A DNA stretch of 64,000 bases from Staphylococcus sp. KG4-3 (GTDB lineage Bacteria; Bacillota; Bacilli; Staphylococcales; Staphylococcaceae): the NCBI RefSeq assembly GCF_033597815.2, contig NZ_CP166245.1, positions 868,001 through 932,000 of the forward strand. Direction: 5' to 3'. Under the pieces are notes generated by a model, which was given only the letters and a program-made list of their open reading frames with translations, was not told where the DNA came from and searched no databases. The translations under genes were made by a program, and so were the position numbers. This document shows, piece by piece, positions 9,264-19,481 of the stretch. Position 1 is the first letter of the stretch. Every line of letters begins with the position of its first letter.

Positions 9264-10640
9264 TTAATTTAAGTTTTGTTTTATAATTTCTAATTGTTTT
9301 TTTACAGCTTCTTGTCCAGTAGAACCGTGACTTATTCTACGGCTAATACAATTTTCAGGTTTTAAATAATTGTAGATATCAGGTTCAATACTTTCGTGTG
9401 CGCTTTGATACTGTTCTAAAGGTACATCTAATAAGTATACGTTATGCTGAATAGCCCAAAGTACGATTTTACCAACAATTTCATGAGCATTTCTAAAAGG
9501 AACCCCTTTGTTGACTAAGTAGTCAGCAAGTTCTGTTGCATTGGAAAAGTCATTGTATACAGTTTCTTGTAAATGATTCACATTTACAGTCATCGTATCT
9601 ATCATTCCTTCAAAGATACGTAAAGAACCTTTTAGTGTATGAACTGCATCAAATAGACCTTCTTTATCTTCTTGCATGTCTTTATTATATGCTAAAGGCA
9701 ACCCTTTAAGCGTCATTAACATACTCATTAAATTACCTGTTGTACGTCCGACTTTACCTCTGATTAATTCAGCCATATCAGGATTTTTTTTCTGTGGCAT
9801 AATTGAAGAGCCAGTTGAAAATGCATCTGATAATGTAATAAAGTTTGCTTCCGCAGAGGACCAAAAAATAATTTCTTCTGCAAAACGTGATAGGTGAACC
9901 ATTGTTAATGAAATATTATGCAGCGTTTCAACAATATAATCTCTATCACTAACGGCATCCATACTATTCTCATAAACAGCAGAAAAGTCTAATAATGACT
10001 GCGTTTCGTGACGATCTATTGGATAAGTAGTACCACTTAACGCAGCAGCACCAAGTGGAGAGATATCAATACGTTTCATACTATCTTGAAAGCGTGATTT
10101 GTCTCTTTCTAGCATCCAATAGTACGTCAAGATATGATGCGCAAATGAAATAGGTTGAGCTCTTTGGAGATGGGTATAACCAGGCATGATCGTATCTACA
10201 TGAGACTCAGCAATTTTTACAATTGTTTGTTGAAACGAAATAATTAAATCGATTAATTGAGATACTTCTGCTTTTGTATATAAATGCATATCAGTTGCAA
10301 CTTGGTCGTTTCTGCTACGCCCTGTATGCAATCTACCACCAGCATCACCAATACGTTTTATTAATTCATGTTCGATATTTAAATGGATATCTTCCAATGA
10401 GACATCAAGTGCTAAGTTGCCTTGTTCATAATCAGCTAAAATTGCATTTAAACCTTCAATAATTTGCTCGCAGTCTGAATCAGAAATAATATTTTGTTTG
10501 GCCAACATGGTTGCATGAGCAATACTACCTTGAACATCATATTTAATTAATGTTTTGTCAAAGTGTATAGAAGCATTAAATTCATCAACCCATGCTTCTG
10601 GTTGCTCACTAAATCTACCACCCCAAGCTTTACTGCTCAT
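9264..10640 (-). CDS. argH: Argininosuccinate lyase
   Basis: Splits argininosuccinate into arginine and fumarate, the last step of arginine synthesis. It belongs to the fumarase/aspartase superfamily with [12 protein letters not shown], the signature loop carrying the catalytic Ser. [13 protein letters not shown] and [14 protein letters not shown] are also present. The frame is open to 10655, but [10 protein letters not shown] beginning at 10640 matches the family N-terminus and gives 458 residues. The start overlaps the end of argG by 11 bases, so the two are translationally coupled in one operon. Confidence 0.96.
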   Translation of the reverse strand: MSSKAWGGRFSEQPEAWVDEFNASIHFDKTLIKYDVQGSIAHATMLAKQNIISDSDCEQIIEGLNAILADYEQGNLALDVSLEDIHLNIEHELIKRIGDAGGRLHTGRSRNDQVATDMHLYTKAEVSQLIDLIISFQQTIVKIAESHVDTIMPGYTHLQRAQPISFAHHILTYYWMLERDKSRFQDSMKRIDISPLGAAALSGTTYPIDRHETQSLLDFSAVYENSMDAVSDRDYIVETLHNISLTMVHLSRFAEEIIFWSSAEANFITLSDAFSTGSSIMPQKKNPDMAELIRGKVGRTTGNLMSMLMTLKGLPLAYNKDMQEDKEGLFDAVHTLKGSLRIFEGMIDTMTVNVNHLQETVYNDFSNATELADYLVNKGVPFRNAHEIVGKIVLWAIQHNVYLLDVPLEQYQSAHESIEPDIYNYLKPENCISRRISHGSTGQEAVKKQLEIIKQNLN

Positions 10641-11835
10641 CTTTATATCCACCATGTAACATTGAGTTTACTTTAGTTGGTAATCCAAAGATATCAATAA
10701 ATCCAACTGCTGATTCTTGATTAAATGCATCTTCTTTTGTATAAGTAGCTAATTTTTCATTATAAAGTGTATGTGGTGACTTTCTTCCATTTACAATAGC
10801 GTTGCCTTTATATAATTTAAGACGTACATCGCCAGTTACATAGTCTTGAGTACTATCGACAAATACTTTGAGACTATCTGTTAAAGGTGAGAACCATAAA
10901 CCGTTATAAATTTGTTCTGAAAATTGCTTTTCAATCACTGGTTTAAAGTGTGCAACATCTTTAGTAAGCGTAATTGTTTCAAGCGCTTTATGAGCATTGA
11001 CAATTACTTCTGCTGCTGGTGTTTCATAAACTTCTCTAGACTTAATGCCAACAAGTCTGTTTTCAACATGGTCGATTCTGCCAATACCATGCTTACCGGC
11101 AAGTTTATTGAGCTCTAAGATGAGTTCGCTAAGTTTATAAGATGTGCCATCTAAAGCAGTTGGTATACCTTTTTCAAATGAAAGTACAATTTCATCAGCT
11201 TCATCTGGTGCATCTTCTAGTTCGTTTGTTAAGTCAAATGCATCCTTTGGAGGTGCAGCATAAGGGTCTTCAAGTATGCCACATTCATTACTTCTTCCCC
11301 ATAAATTTTGGTCGATAGAGTAAGGAGAATCATGTTGGATTGGAACTGGGATATTATGTTTGATTGCATAGTCAATCTCTTCTTCACGGCTCCATGCCCA
11401 TTCTCTTACTGGCGCAAAAACTTTTAATTCTGGGTCTAAAGCTTTAATTGCTACTTCGAAACGTACTTGGTCATTACCCTTACCGGTACAACCGTGTGCA
11501 ATACCAACTGCATTTGTTTTGCTAGCAATTTCAACTAATTTTTTTGAAATTAATGGTCTTGATAATGCAGAAACTAAAGGATATGTACCTTCATACATTA
11601 AGTTACCTTTAATTGCATATGATACGAAATCTTCACTAAATTCTTCTGTAGCATCAATGATATGACATTCGATTGCGCCCATATCTAACGCTTTTTGATG
11701 TACTAAGTCTAAATCTTTACCTTCGCCGACATCTAAACAACAAGCCACAATGTCATAACCTTTATCTAATAACCATTTTACTGCCACACTTGTATCTAAA
11801 CCACCAGAATATGCTAATACTATTTTCTCTTTCAT
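10630..11835 (-). CDS. argG: Argininosuccinate synthase
   Basis: Condenses citrulline and aspartate with ATP to give argininosuccinate. The N-terminal PP-loop ([15 protein letters not shown], residues 6-20) binds [16 protein letters not shown] and the [10 protein letters not shown] segment are the substrate-binding regions. There are 401 residues from the ATG ending at 11835. An upstream in-frame GTG is part of the ribosome site GAGGTGG, so I reject it. First gene of the argGH operon. Upstream is an extended -10 promoter and a possible ARG box. Confidence 0.96.
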   Translation of the reverse strand: MKEKIVLAYSGGLDTSVAVKWLLDKGYDIVACCLDVGEGKDLDLVHQKALDMGAIECHIIDATEEFSEDFVSYAIKGNLMYEGTYPLVSALSRPLISKKLVEIASKTNAVGIAHGCTGKGNDQVRFEVAIKALDPELKVFAPVREWAWSREEEIDYAIKHNIPVPIQHDSPYSIDQNLWGRSNECGILEDPYAAPPKDAFDLTNELEDAPDEADEIVLSFEKGIPTALDGTSYKLSELILELNKLAGKHGIGRIDHVENRLVGIKSREVYETPAAEVIVNAHKALETITLTKDVAHFKPVIEKQFSEQIYNGLWFSPLTDSLKVFVDSTQDYVTGDVRLKLYKGNAIVNGRKSPHTLYNEKLATYTKEDAFNQESAVGFIDIFGLPTKVNSMLHGGYKDEQ

Positions 11836-11890
11836 AAGTTCCACCTCAATTGAATTTTTATAATTTATTAATAAGAATTTGATATTGATT

Positions 11891-11944
11891 AGTATAGCAG
11901 AAAATAAATGAAAATAAAACCACTTTTATACATAAATATACAAA
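11891..11944 (-). promoter_or_regulatory. argGH promoter with possible ARG box
   Basis: On the minus strand TGCTATACT is an extended -10 (TATACT at 11891-11896). An 18-base motif at 11927-11944 (TTTGTATATTTATGTATA) resembles the ArgR/AhrC box TGAAT-WWWW-ATTCA with three mismatches. A second candidate, TGAATAATTAATTCA at 12036-12050, has both half sites but one extra base in the spacer. Arginine control of argGH is expected from the family. The remainder of 11836-12174 is AT-rich and also contains the pgi promoter region. Confidence 0.35.
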
Positions 11945-12174
11945 AATAAGAAATGGTTAATTTGGTATATACTTTAAATAGCTGTTTTAAAAGCATTTTT
12001 AACACTCAAAGGATGTTTGTTTTTGTATAAAATAATGAATAATTAATTCAGGGTATTGAGTGATTTAACGTTTTAATAGTTAAATTATCAATATAATATA
12101 GGCTAGTTGTTTGAATACTCAAAATAAACTTAGTAAAATAATGTTGAAATTAAAAACACTGGAGGCAATTCAAA

Positions 12175-13506
12175 ATGACTCATATTCAATTAGATTATGG
12201 TAAAACTTTAGAATTTTTCGGCGAACATGAATTACAGCAACAAAAAGATATAGTTAAGTCAATTCACAAAACAATTCATGAAGGAACTGGTGCTGGTAGT
12301 GACTTCCTTGGGTGGATTGATCTTCCTGTAGACTATGACAAAGAAGAATTCTCGCGTATTTTAGAAGCTTCAAAACGTGTCAAAGAACATTCAGAGGTGT
12401 TTGTAGTAATTGGTATTGGTGGCTCGTACTTAGGTGCACGCGCTGCTATCGAAATGCTAACATCATCATTTAGAAATAGTAATGAATTCCCAGAAATCGT
12501 CTTTGTAGGTAATCATTTATCTTCTTCATATACACAAGAGTTAATCGATTATTTAGATGGTAAGGATTTCTCAGTGAATGTTATTTCTAAATCAGGTACT
12601 ACTACTGAACCAGCAGTTTCATTTAGATTGTTTAAACAATTATTAGAAAATAAATATGGTAAAGAAGAAGCGAAAAATCGTATTTTTGCTACTACAGATA
12701 AAGAAAAAGGTGCGTTAAAGCAACTTGCAACTAACGAAGGTTACGAAACATTTGTCGTACCAGATGATATAGGCGGACGTTATTCAGTATTAACTGCAGT
12801 TGGTTTATTACCAATCGCTGTTGCAGGTATTGATATAAAAACAATGATGGAAGGTGCAGCTAAAGCACGTGAAGAATTGTCTTCAGAAGATTTAGAAGAA
12901 AATATTGCGTATCAATATGCAACAATTCGTAACGTTTTATATGCAAAAGGTTATGACACTGAAATGTTGATTAACTATGAACCATCAATGCAATATTTTA
13001 ATGAATGGTGGAAACAATTATTTGGCGAATCAGAAGGGAAGGACTATAAAGGTATTTATCCTTCTAGCGCTAATTATACAACAGATTTACATTCACTTGG
13101 ACAATATGTTCAAGAAGGTCGTCGTTTCTTATTTGAAACAGTTGTGAAAGTTAATAATCCTAAACATGATATTACTATCGAAGAAGATAGTGAGAATTTA
13201 GATGGTTTAAATTATTTAGCTGGTAAATCTATAGACGAAGTAAACACGAAAGCATTTGAGGGCACACTGTTAGCTCACACTGACGGTGGCGTACCTAATA
13301 TTGTCGTCAATATTCCTCGTTTAGATGAAGAGACATTTGGCTATATCGTTTACTTCTTTGAATTAGCATGTGCTATGAGTGGTTATCAATTAGGTGTTAA
13401 TCCATTTAACCAACCTGGAGTTGAAGCATACAAACAAAATATGTTTGCTTTATTAGGTAAACCAGGTTTTGAAGATAAAAAAGAAGAATTAGAAAAACGC
13501 TTATAA
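12175..13506 (+). CDS. pgi: Glucose-6-phosphate isomerase
   Basis: Interconverts glucose-6-phosphate and fructose-6-phosphate in glycolysis and gluconeogenesis. It has 443 residues, the short Firmicute form. [15 protein letters not shown] (about 80-94), [16 protein letters not shown] (the sugar phosphate loop) and [14 protein letters not shown] are present, with the conserved [16 protein letters not shown] near the C-terminus. TGGAGG precedes the ATG. It diverges from argGH and is closed by the hairpin at 13560. Confidence 0.97.
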   Translation: MTHIQLDYGKTLEFFGEHELQQQKDIVKSIHKTIHEGTGAGSDFLGWIDLPVDYDKEEFSRILEASKRVKEHSEVFVVIGIGGSYLGARAAIEMLTSSFRNSNEFPEIVFVGNHLSSSYTQELIDYLDGKDFSVNVISKSGTTTEPAVSFRLFKQLLENKYGKEEAKNRIFATTDKEKGALKQLATNEGYETFVVPDDIGGRYSVLTAVGLLPIAVAGIDIKTMMEGAAKAREELSSEDLEENIAYQYATIRNVLYAKGYDTEMLINYEPSMQYFNEWWKQLFGESEGKDYKGIYPSSANYTTDLHSLGQYVQEGRRFLFETVVKVNNPKHDITIEEDSENLDGLNYLAGKSIDEVNTKAFEGTLLAHTDGGVPNIVVNIPRLDEETFGYIVYFFELACAMSGYQLGVNPFNQPGVEAYKQNMFALLGKPGFEDKKEELEKRL

Positions 13507-13559
13507 TTCTTCAATTTAATGTTATATAGCATATAATTGATGTTAAATTTATATTTTTA

Positions 13560-13590
13560 GGAGGCTGGGACAAATAATTGTCTCAGCCTT
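13560..13590. terminator. Hairpin after pgi
   Basis: GAGGCTGGGACAA pairs with TTGTCTCAGCCTT. No T run follows on the plus strand. It may act as a weak terminator or an mRNA end stabiliser. Confidence 0.55.
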
Positions 13591-13621
13591 AATCATTATG
13601 TTGAGAAAGGAGAACTTATAT

Positions 13622-13818
13622 ATGAGCTTCAACTCAGGTAAACTCTTTATCTATTTCGATTTTAATCATCATTGTCAGGAGTGGGAAGGCGCAAGCTTTT
13701 AAAGAATTTAGATACGTTTCATACTCTTTTTTCTAAAACATATACATATAAGTATTTCGCAAGCTTATTAAATCGAAGGCAACAATACAGTAGTTATGAT
13801 TTTGCTCAATTTCTTTAA
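13622..13818 (+). pseudogene. Possible frameshifted remnant of a small gene
   Basis: A clear ribosome site (AAAGGAGAACTTATAT) precedes an ATG at 13622. The frame runs only 26 codons and stops at TTTTAA near 13700. In the next frame a stretch from GTG 13681 runs 45 codons to 13818 without its own ribosome site. Joined by a single-base shift they would give a protein of about 65 residues. I recognise neither half. It could be a decayed gene, a real 26-residue peptide, or chance. The rest of 13819-13976 is non-coding. Confidence 0.25.
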
Positions 13819-13976
13819 AATTAGTGTTAATTGAAAGCGTAGATAGTCATTCAATTTCGGTTTCGAAAGCATGTCGTTCTTAAGACTGATTTATATTAGA
13901 TGGAACGCTTTATAGTTTTAAAAAAGCAACTTTACACTTATAATTATAAAGAATAGTGATGACGAGGATGGGTTTG

Positions 13977-14552
13977 ATGACAGAGGAACAAGTACAGTAT
14001 TGGTTTGATATATTTGGGAGTTTAGGGTACATCGCAGGATTTCTATTACCATTTATTGAGGCTTTTATTCCTATTTTACCAATCATTGTGTTTGTAATTG
14101 TAAACGTTAATGCTTTTGGTTGGTTTATTGGTACTTTATTGGCTTGGTTAGGCACTGTAGCTGGAAGTTATATTGTATTTTTATTTTTTAGAAGATTAAC
14201 TCATACAAAATATATGCAAAAAATTCAGCGACGGACATCAGTTCAACGTTTAATACATTTTATTGATAGAAAGGGCGTCTTACCTATTTTTATCTTAATG
14301 TGCTTTCCATTTACGCCAAGTGCTCTAGTTAATATCGTGGCAAGCTTATCCCATATTAAAGCGCATGCCTATCTAATTGTATTAATAGCATCTAAGTTTA
14401 TAATGATTGGTCTTGTAGGTTGGTTAGGTAATGATATTACAACACTTTTTACTAATCCGATAAGGTTGATAACAATAATGGTAGTAATTGCTGTAGTATG
14501 GCTTGTTGGTAGAAAACTAGAGAAACATTTTATGCATTCGTCAGAGGAGTGA
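13977..14552 (+). CDS. VTT-domain (TVP38/TMEM64-type) integral membrane protein
   Basis: A 191-residue membrane protein with about five hydrophobic segments. The VTT/DedA-superfamily signature is present: FIEAFIPILPIIVFVIVNV (re-entrant loop with Glu and two Pro), then GTLLAWLGTVAGSY and a second FILMCFPFTPSALVNIVA loop. Relatives are linked to lipid scramblase or flippase-like activity; the substrate here is unknown. Of several in-frame starts I choose ATG 13977, with GAGGATG at 13964-13970. It ends four bases before spsA, so it is co-transcribed with the signal peptidases. Confidence 0.82.
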   Translation: MTEEQVQYWFDIFGSLGYIAGFLLPFIEAFIPILPIIVFVIVNVNAFGWFIGTLLAWLGTVAGSYIVFLFFRRLTHTKYMQKIQRRTSVQRLIHFIDRKGVLPIFILMCFPFTPSALVNIVASLSHIKAHAYLIVLIASKFIMIGLVGWLGNDITTLFTNPIRLITIMVVIAVVWLVGRKLEKHFMHSSEE

Positions 14553-14556
14553 CAAC

Positions 14557-15075
14557 TTGCGAAAATTACTAAAACATTTGATTTCCATAATATTTGCGCT
14601 TATTATTGTACTATTGATTCAGGCATTTGTGCTTACAGGGTCAGTCATAAAAGATGATAAAATGGCTCCAAATCTAAAACAAGGTGATCGTGTTATTGTT
14701 AATAAAATAAAAACGACATTTAATTTTTTAGATAATAATGATATTATTATGTATCGTAATGGAAAAGAAATCCAGTTTAGTAGAATCATCGGAAAACCTG
14801 GACAATCTATTTCATTCAAAAACGGCTCATTGTACAGAGATGATAGAGAAGTAAATGAATCTTATACAAACAATAGCATCAATAACTTGTCACTTAGAAA
14901 CATCAAAGATTCTGAAAGTGATATTATTCCGCCTAATGCTTACTTTGTACTTAATGATAATCGTGATAATAAAAACGATTCTAGAACATTAGGTTTCGTG
15001 CATCAGAAAGATATCATTGGCAACACAAGTTTAAGATATTATCCGTTTGAAAAATTTACAGTGACTTTTAATTAA
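14557..15075 (+). CDS. spsA: Signal peptidase I paralogue without catalytic residues (SpsA)
   Basis: Has the type I signal peptidase shape: one N-terminal membrane span (about 8-28) and an extracellular beta-rich domain ending in VLNDNRDNKNDSRTLGFV. The catalytic dyad is gone. The SM-P box reads KMAP (Lys35 in place of Ser) and the general-base Lys is Ser75 in FSRIIG. It is therefore predicted to have no peptidase activity. This agrees with what is known of S. aureus SpsA, whose function is unclear. It starts at TTG 14557 with GAGGAG at 14544-14549. It lies between the VTT gene and the active spsB, 18 bases ahead of the latter. Confidence 0.92.
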   Translation: MRKLLKHLISIIFALIIVLLIQAFVLTGSVIKDDKMAPNLKQGDRVIVNKIKTTFNFLDNNDIIMYRNGKEIQFSRIIGKPGQSISFKNGSLYRDDREVNESYTNNSINNLSLRNIKDSESDIIPPNAYFVLNDNRDNKNDSRTLGFVHQKDIIGNTSLRYYPFEKFTVTFN

Positions 15076-15093
15076 ATAAACGAGGTGAAGGAA

Positions 15094-15687
15094 TTGAGAA
15101 AAGAAATCGTAGAATGGATTGTGTCCATCGTTGTTGCAGTGGCCTTAGTATTGCTAATTGTTAACTTCGTGGGGAAATCATATACAGTTAAAGGCGACTC
15201 TATGGATCCTACATTAAAAGATGGAGAACGTGTTATTGTCAATTTGATTGGTCAAAGATTTGGAAATGTTGAAAAAGGCAATGTGATTGTCTTCCATGCA
15301 ACTAAGGATAATGATTATGTCAAACGTGTTATCGGTACAGCAGGTGATAACATTGAATATAAAGAAGATCAGTTATTTGTTAATGGTAAAAAAGTAGACG
15401 AACCATACTTAGATTATAATGAAAAACATAAAGATTATAATTATATAACTGGAAGTTTTACAACGAAAGAGATGAACGAACAATCTGAAGGTGCAGATAA
15501 AGTAAAAGATAAAAATAAAATCCCAGAAGGTAAATTGCTTGTACTTGGAGACAACCGTGAAGTAAGTAAAGATAGTCGTTCGTTTGGTTTAATTGATGAA
15601 GACCAAGTTGTTGGTAAAGTGTCATTTAGTTTTTGGCCGTTAAGTGAAATGAAATTTGGATTTAATCCAGATACAAAATATGAATAA
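15094..15687 (+). CDS. spsB: Type I signal peptidase SpsB
   Basis: Cleaves signal peptides from secreted proteins at the outer face of the membrane; essential in S. aureus. One membrane span (about 8-27) is followed by the catalytic domain with Ser36 in GDSMDPTLK, Lys77 in DYVKRVIG, and the GDNREVSKDSRSFG box. I choose TTG 15094, giving MRKEIVEW, with GAGGTG at 15082-15087. The GTG at 15085 lies inside that ribosome site. Length 197, as in S. aureus. It is coupled to spsA. Confidence 0.96.
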   Translation: MRKEIVEWIVSIVVAVALVLLIVNFVGKSYTVKGDSMDPTLKDGERVIVNLIGQRFGNVEKGNVIVFHATKDNDYVKRVIGTAGDNIEYKEDQLFVNGKKVDEPYLDYNEKHKDYNYITGSFTTKEMNEQSEGADKVKDKNKIPEGKLLVLGDNREVSKDSRSFGLIDEDQVVGKVSFSFWPLSEMKFGFNPDTKYE

Positions 15688-15702
15688 TAAAATATTGAGA
15701 AT

Positions 15703-15745
15703 AGGGCAATGAAAATTTATTAATCAAATAAAATTTCATTGCCCT
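15703..15745. terminator. Hairpin after spsB
   Basis: AGGGCAATGAAAATTT (15703-15718) pairs with AAATTTCATTGCCCT (15731-15745). There is no T run. Confidence 0.5.
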
Positions 15746-15842
15746 AACTTGTTAATCAAGTAAAAGTTCTAAAATTAGAACAGTGTTTATTGACTAACAA
15801 TAATATGCACAATGCAGTTGCTATTGTAAAGAGTGTAGAAAA

Positions 15843-15881
15843 AGGATCGAGATAACTATTTGTGTCTCGATCCTCTTTTTG
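15843..15881 (+). terminator. Rho-independent terminator before addB
   Basis: AGGATCGAGA pairs with TCTCGATCCT, followed by CTTTTTGTT. It isolates addAB from the sps operon. The remaining bases of 15688-16013 hold only AT-rich sequence and the addB leader. Confidence 0.85.
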
Positions 15882-16013
15882 TTATAAACTACTAACAAAT
15901 AATCAAATTTATAGTAAAGACATGTTCTAATTTATTAGACATTAAAGGTGTAAGAAAAGTTATACACAATCATATATATGTTAAAATATGAGTCAAAGGA
16001 GTTGGCGTAAATC

Positions 16014-19000
16014 ATGGAATTAAATGCTTATATTGGTAGAGCAGGCACAGGGAAATCGAAAGCAATAATTGAAGAAATAAAAACAAAAATGCGAGAAGAT
16101 CCATTAGGGGATCCTATTGTCTTAATTGCGCCTACACAAAACACTTTTCAGCTTGAACAATCATTCGTTAGTGATGAATTATTAAATGGTAGTATGAGAA
16201 CCGAAGTTCTACACTTTGAACGATTAAGTTATCGTGTGTTTCAAGAAGTCGGTGGTTTGATAGAACAACAATTATCTAAAGCAGGCACTGAAATGATGAT
16301 TTATGACATCATACAACAACATCAATCAGAATTGAAACTATATCGTTCTCAAGTTAAATACTATGGATTTAGTGAAAAACTTTATGAACAAATACAAGAT
16401 TTTAAAAAATATGCAGTAACTCCACAACAATTAAATGATTATATTTCAGAAAATGACTTACAAACAAGAACAAAGCATAAATTACAAGATATTGCGCTGG
16501 TTTATAAACATTTAGAAGATAGAATTGACGGGACTTATGTATCTACTGAAGATAGTTTACAAAGATTCATTACGATGATGGATCAATCTGAATGGATAAA
16601 GAGAGCGGAAATTTATATTGATGGCTTTCATAACTTTTCGACATTAGAGTATCAAATTATCCGTAGTTTAGTTAAATACGCTAAAAAAGTTACGATTGTA
16701 TTAACAACTGATGGCGATAAAGATATGTTTAGTTTATTTAGAAAGCCTTCGGAATCACTGACACACATAGAAGAAATTGCAAGTGACCTCAATGTACAAT
16801 TACGTACGAAGCGTTTTGATAAAGTATATCGCTTTGATAATGCTGACCTAGCCAATTTAGAACGCAATTTTAATGCGTTACAATTTGAGCCGACAGTTGC
16901 AAATGGTGATATAGCAATTTTAGAAGCTAGTGGGATGAGAGAAGAAATAAATGAAGTTGCTCGTCGTATTTTAAGAGAAATACGTGAGAAAGGTTATAGA
17001 TATCAAGATATAGCCATTTTATATAGAGATGAAGCTTATGCCTATCTCATGGAATCAATTTTGCCACAATTTGGCATACCATATAACATCGATGTGAAGC
17101 CGTCAATGACACATCATCCAATAATGGAAATGATAAGATCACTTATTGAAGTAATACAAACCAATTGGAATTTTGATCCGCTTATGCGACTTTTTAAAAC
17201 AGATATTCTATCTAAGAAATTTAAAGATAGTAATTACTTGATAGACATATTAGAGAATTTTGTTCTAGAACGTGGTATTTATGGCAAACGCTGGTTGGAT
17301 GAAAAATATTTTGATATTGAGCAATTTAGAAAAATGGGGCTAAAACGTCAACAATTAACAAATGAAGAACGTGAGACTTTTGAGCGTGTTATTCAAATGA
17401 AAACAGATGTTATCAATAAAGTGATGTTATTTGAAGAAAGTATGAATCATGCAACTACAGCTATTGAATTTGCCACTGCTTTCTACGAATCGATGGAAGC
17501 ATTCGACTTACCAAGCCAGTTAATGACTGAACGTGATACGTTAGATTTTAACGGCCAACATAGAGAGGCTGAGGAAATTGACCAGATATGGCATGGCTTT
17601 ATTCAAACGTTGGATGACTTAGTTACAGTATTTGGTGAGCAAACAATGTCTAAATCGCGTTTCCTAGAATTGTTTGATATTGGCTTAGAACAGTTAGAAT
17701 TTGTAATGATTCCTCAAACGCTTGATCAGGTGAGTATTGGTACTATGGATTTAGCAAAAGTAGATAATAAACAACATGTATATATAGTAGGAGCAAATGA
17801 TGGCGTTATACCGCAAACTGTGTCATCTTCAAGTTTAATTACGGATGACGAGAAAAAATATTTCCAAGAACAATCCTCCATAGAATTAAGTCCTACGGCA
17901 GATATACTGCAAATGGATGAAGCATTTGTATGTTATATTGCAATGACGCGTAGTTGTAAACAAGTTACATTTTCATATTCACTTATGGGTTCTAGTGGTG
18001 ATCAAAAAGAACCAAGTCCATTTTTAAGCCAAATACAACAATTATTTACTAATTTAGAAGTTCAAAATATACACCATCAACATCAAGCGCAACCACTTAC
18101 TTTAATGGAACATCCACACCAAACTAAAATTGCTTTATTTGAATCGTTAAAAGCTTGGTTAGATGATGAAATTGTTGCAGAAACTTGGTTAGACACATAT
18201 CAAGTGATGCGAGACGATGAAAGTTTAAATGATGGTTTAGATTACTTATTAACCGCCTTAACTTATGATAATGAAACGGTTCAATTAAGTGAATCATTAT
18301 CTAAAGAATTGTACGGTTCGACAATCAATGCAAGTGTTTCTAGATTTGAAGGCTATCAAGCTTGTCCATTTAAACACTTTGCATCACATGGTTTACGTTT
18401 AAATGAACGTACAAAATATAAGTTGGAAAATTTTGATCTAGGAGATATCTTCCATCAAGTATTGAAATTTATCTCAGAAAAAGTAAATGGTGATTTTAAA
18501 AATCTAAACTCCCAAAAAATTCATAAGCTAACAGTTGAAGCTCTAAGTGAAATATTACCTGAAGTACAATTTAATTTATTAAATTCAACAGCCTATTACC
18601 GATATTTATCACAGCGTATTGGTGCAATTGTAGAAACGACTTTAACAGCATTAAAATATCAAGGTAGCTATACTAAATTTACACCACAACGGTTTGAAGC
18701 TGGTTTTAGAAGAAAACCAAGAGATAATAGTGAGTTATTAGCTGAATCGTTACATACAAAACAAGGTATACCTATAAATATACGTGGACAAATCGATAGG
18801 ATAGATACGTATAAAAACGGGGAAGAGAGTTTTGTAAATATTATTGATTATAAGTCATCTAAATATAGTGGTACGTTGGATTTAACAAAAGTTTATTACG
18901 GTATGCAAATGCAAATGATGACATATATGGATATCGTACTTCAAAATAAGTCACGTCTAGGGTTAACAGAGTTAACTAAGCCTGGTGGACTATTATACTT

Positions 19001-19481
19001 TCATGTACATGAACCGCGCATTAAACTTGCATGGAATCAACTGTCGGAAGAAAAAAGAGATTCTGAATTCATTCAATCCTTCAAGTTAAGTGGCTTACTA
19101 AATAGTGACGAATCTGTATTAGACGCTTTTGATACTAGACTAGAGCCAAGTTATAATTCTGATATTGTACCTTTAGGATTAAAAAAAGATGGCGGTATTA
19201 AAAGTAATAGTAAAGTTGCCGACGAGGAGACCATTTACAAATTAATTCATCATAATAAGCAAAACTTTATTGAAACGGCATCAAATATCATGGATGGACA
19301 TACAGAAGTAGCACCAATGAAATACAATCAGACATTACCGTGTGATTTTTGTAGCTATAAATCAGCCTGTCATGTAGACGGTATGATAGATAGTAAACGT
19401 TATCGTACAGTTGACGAATCTATTGATCCATTAGAAGCGGTACAAAATGTAGTTTTAGAAAGTGAGGACGATGGAGAATGA
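16014..19481 (+). CDS. addB: Helicase-exonuclease AddAB, subunit AddB (RexB)
   Basis: Together with AddA it processes double-strand breaks to Chi sites for RecA-dependent repair, the Firmicute counterpart of RecBCD. It has 1155 residues. A Walker A motif GRAGTGKS (residues 8-15) opens an inactivated helicase-like N-terminus. The C-terminal nuclease domain contains GQIDRIDTY and VNIIDYKSS (Asp and Lys of the RecB nuclease motif). Four cysteines, C784 and C1110, C1113 and C1119 ([11 protein letters not shown]), are placed to hold the family's 4Fe-4S cluster. ATG 16014 follows AAAGGAG. It overlaps addA by four bases (ATGA). Confidence 0.97.
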   Translation: MELNAYIGRAGTGKSKAIIEEIKTKMREDPLGDPIVLIAPTQNTFQLEQSFVSDELLNGSMRTEVLHFERLSYRVFQEVGGLIEQQLSKAGTEMMIYDIIQQHQSELKLYRSQVKYYGFSEKLYEQIQDFKKYAVTPQQLNDYISENDLQTRTKHKLQDIALVYKHLEDRIDGTYVSTEDSLQRFITMMDQSEWIKRAEIYIDGFHNFSTLEYQIIRSLVKYAKKVTIVLTTDGDKDMFSLFRKPSESLTHIEEIASDLNVQLRTKRFDKVYRFDNADLANLERNFNALQFEPTVANGDIAILEASGMREEINEVARRILREIREKGYRYQDIAILYRDEAYAYLMESILPQFGIPYNIDVKPSMTHHPIMEMIRSLIEVIQTNWNFDPLMRLFKTDILSKKFKDSNYLIDILENFVLERGIYGKRWLDEKYFDIEQFRKMGLKRQQLTNEERETFERVIQMKTDVINKVMLFEESMNHATTAIEFATAFYESMEAFDLPSQLMTERDTLDFNGQHREAEEIDQIWHGFIQTLDDLVTVFGEQTMSKSRFLELFDIGLEQLEFVMIPQTLDQVSIGTMDLAKVDNKQHVYIVGANDGVIPQTVSSSSLITDDEKKYFQEQSSIELSPTADILQMDEAFVCYIAMTRSCKQVTFSYSLMGSSGDQKEPSPFLSQIQQLFTNLEVQNIHHQHQAQPLTLMEHPHQTKIALFESLKAWLDDEIVAETWLDTYQVMRDDESLNDGLDYLLTALTYDNETVQLSESLSKELYGSTINASVSRFEGYQACPFKHFASHGLRLNERTKYKLENFDLGDIFHQVLKFISEKVNGDFKNLNSQKIHKLTVEALSEILPEVQFNLLNSTAYYRYLSQRIGAIVETTLTALKYQGSYTKFTPQRFEAGFRRKPRDNSELLAESLHTKQGIPINIRGQIDRIDTYKNGEESFVNIIDYKSSKYSGTLDLTKVYYGMQMQMMTYMDIVLQNKSRLGLTELTKPGGLLYFHVHEPRIKLAWNQLSEEKRDSEFIQSFKLSGLLNSDESVLDAFDTRLEPSYNSDIVPLGLKKDGGIKSNSKVADEETIYKLIHHNKQNFIETASNIMDGHTEVAPMKYNQTLPCDFCSYKSACHVDGMIDSKRYRTVDESIDPLEAVQNVVLESEDDGE

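Noticed and set aside
12036..12050. Second ARG box between argG and pgi
   Set aside because: Both half sites are present, but the spacing is one base too long for the consensus; mentioned only as a possibility.
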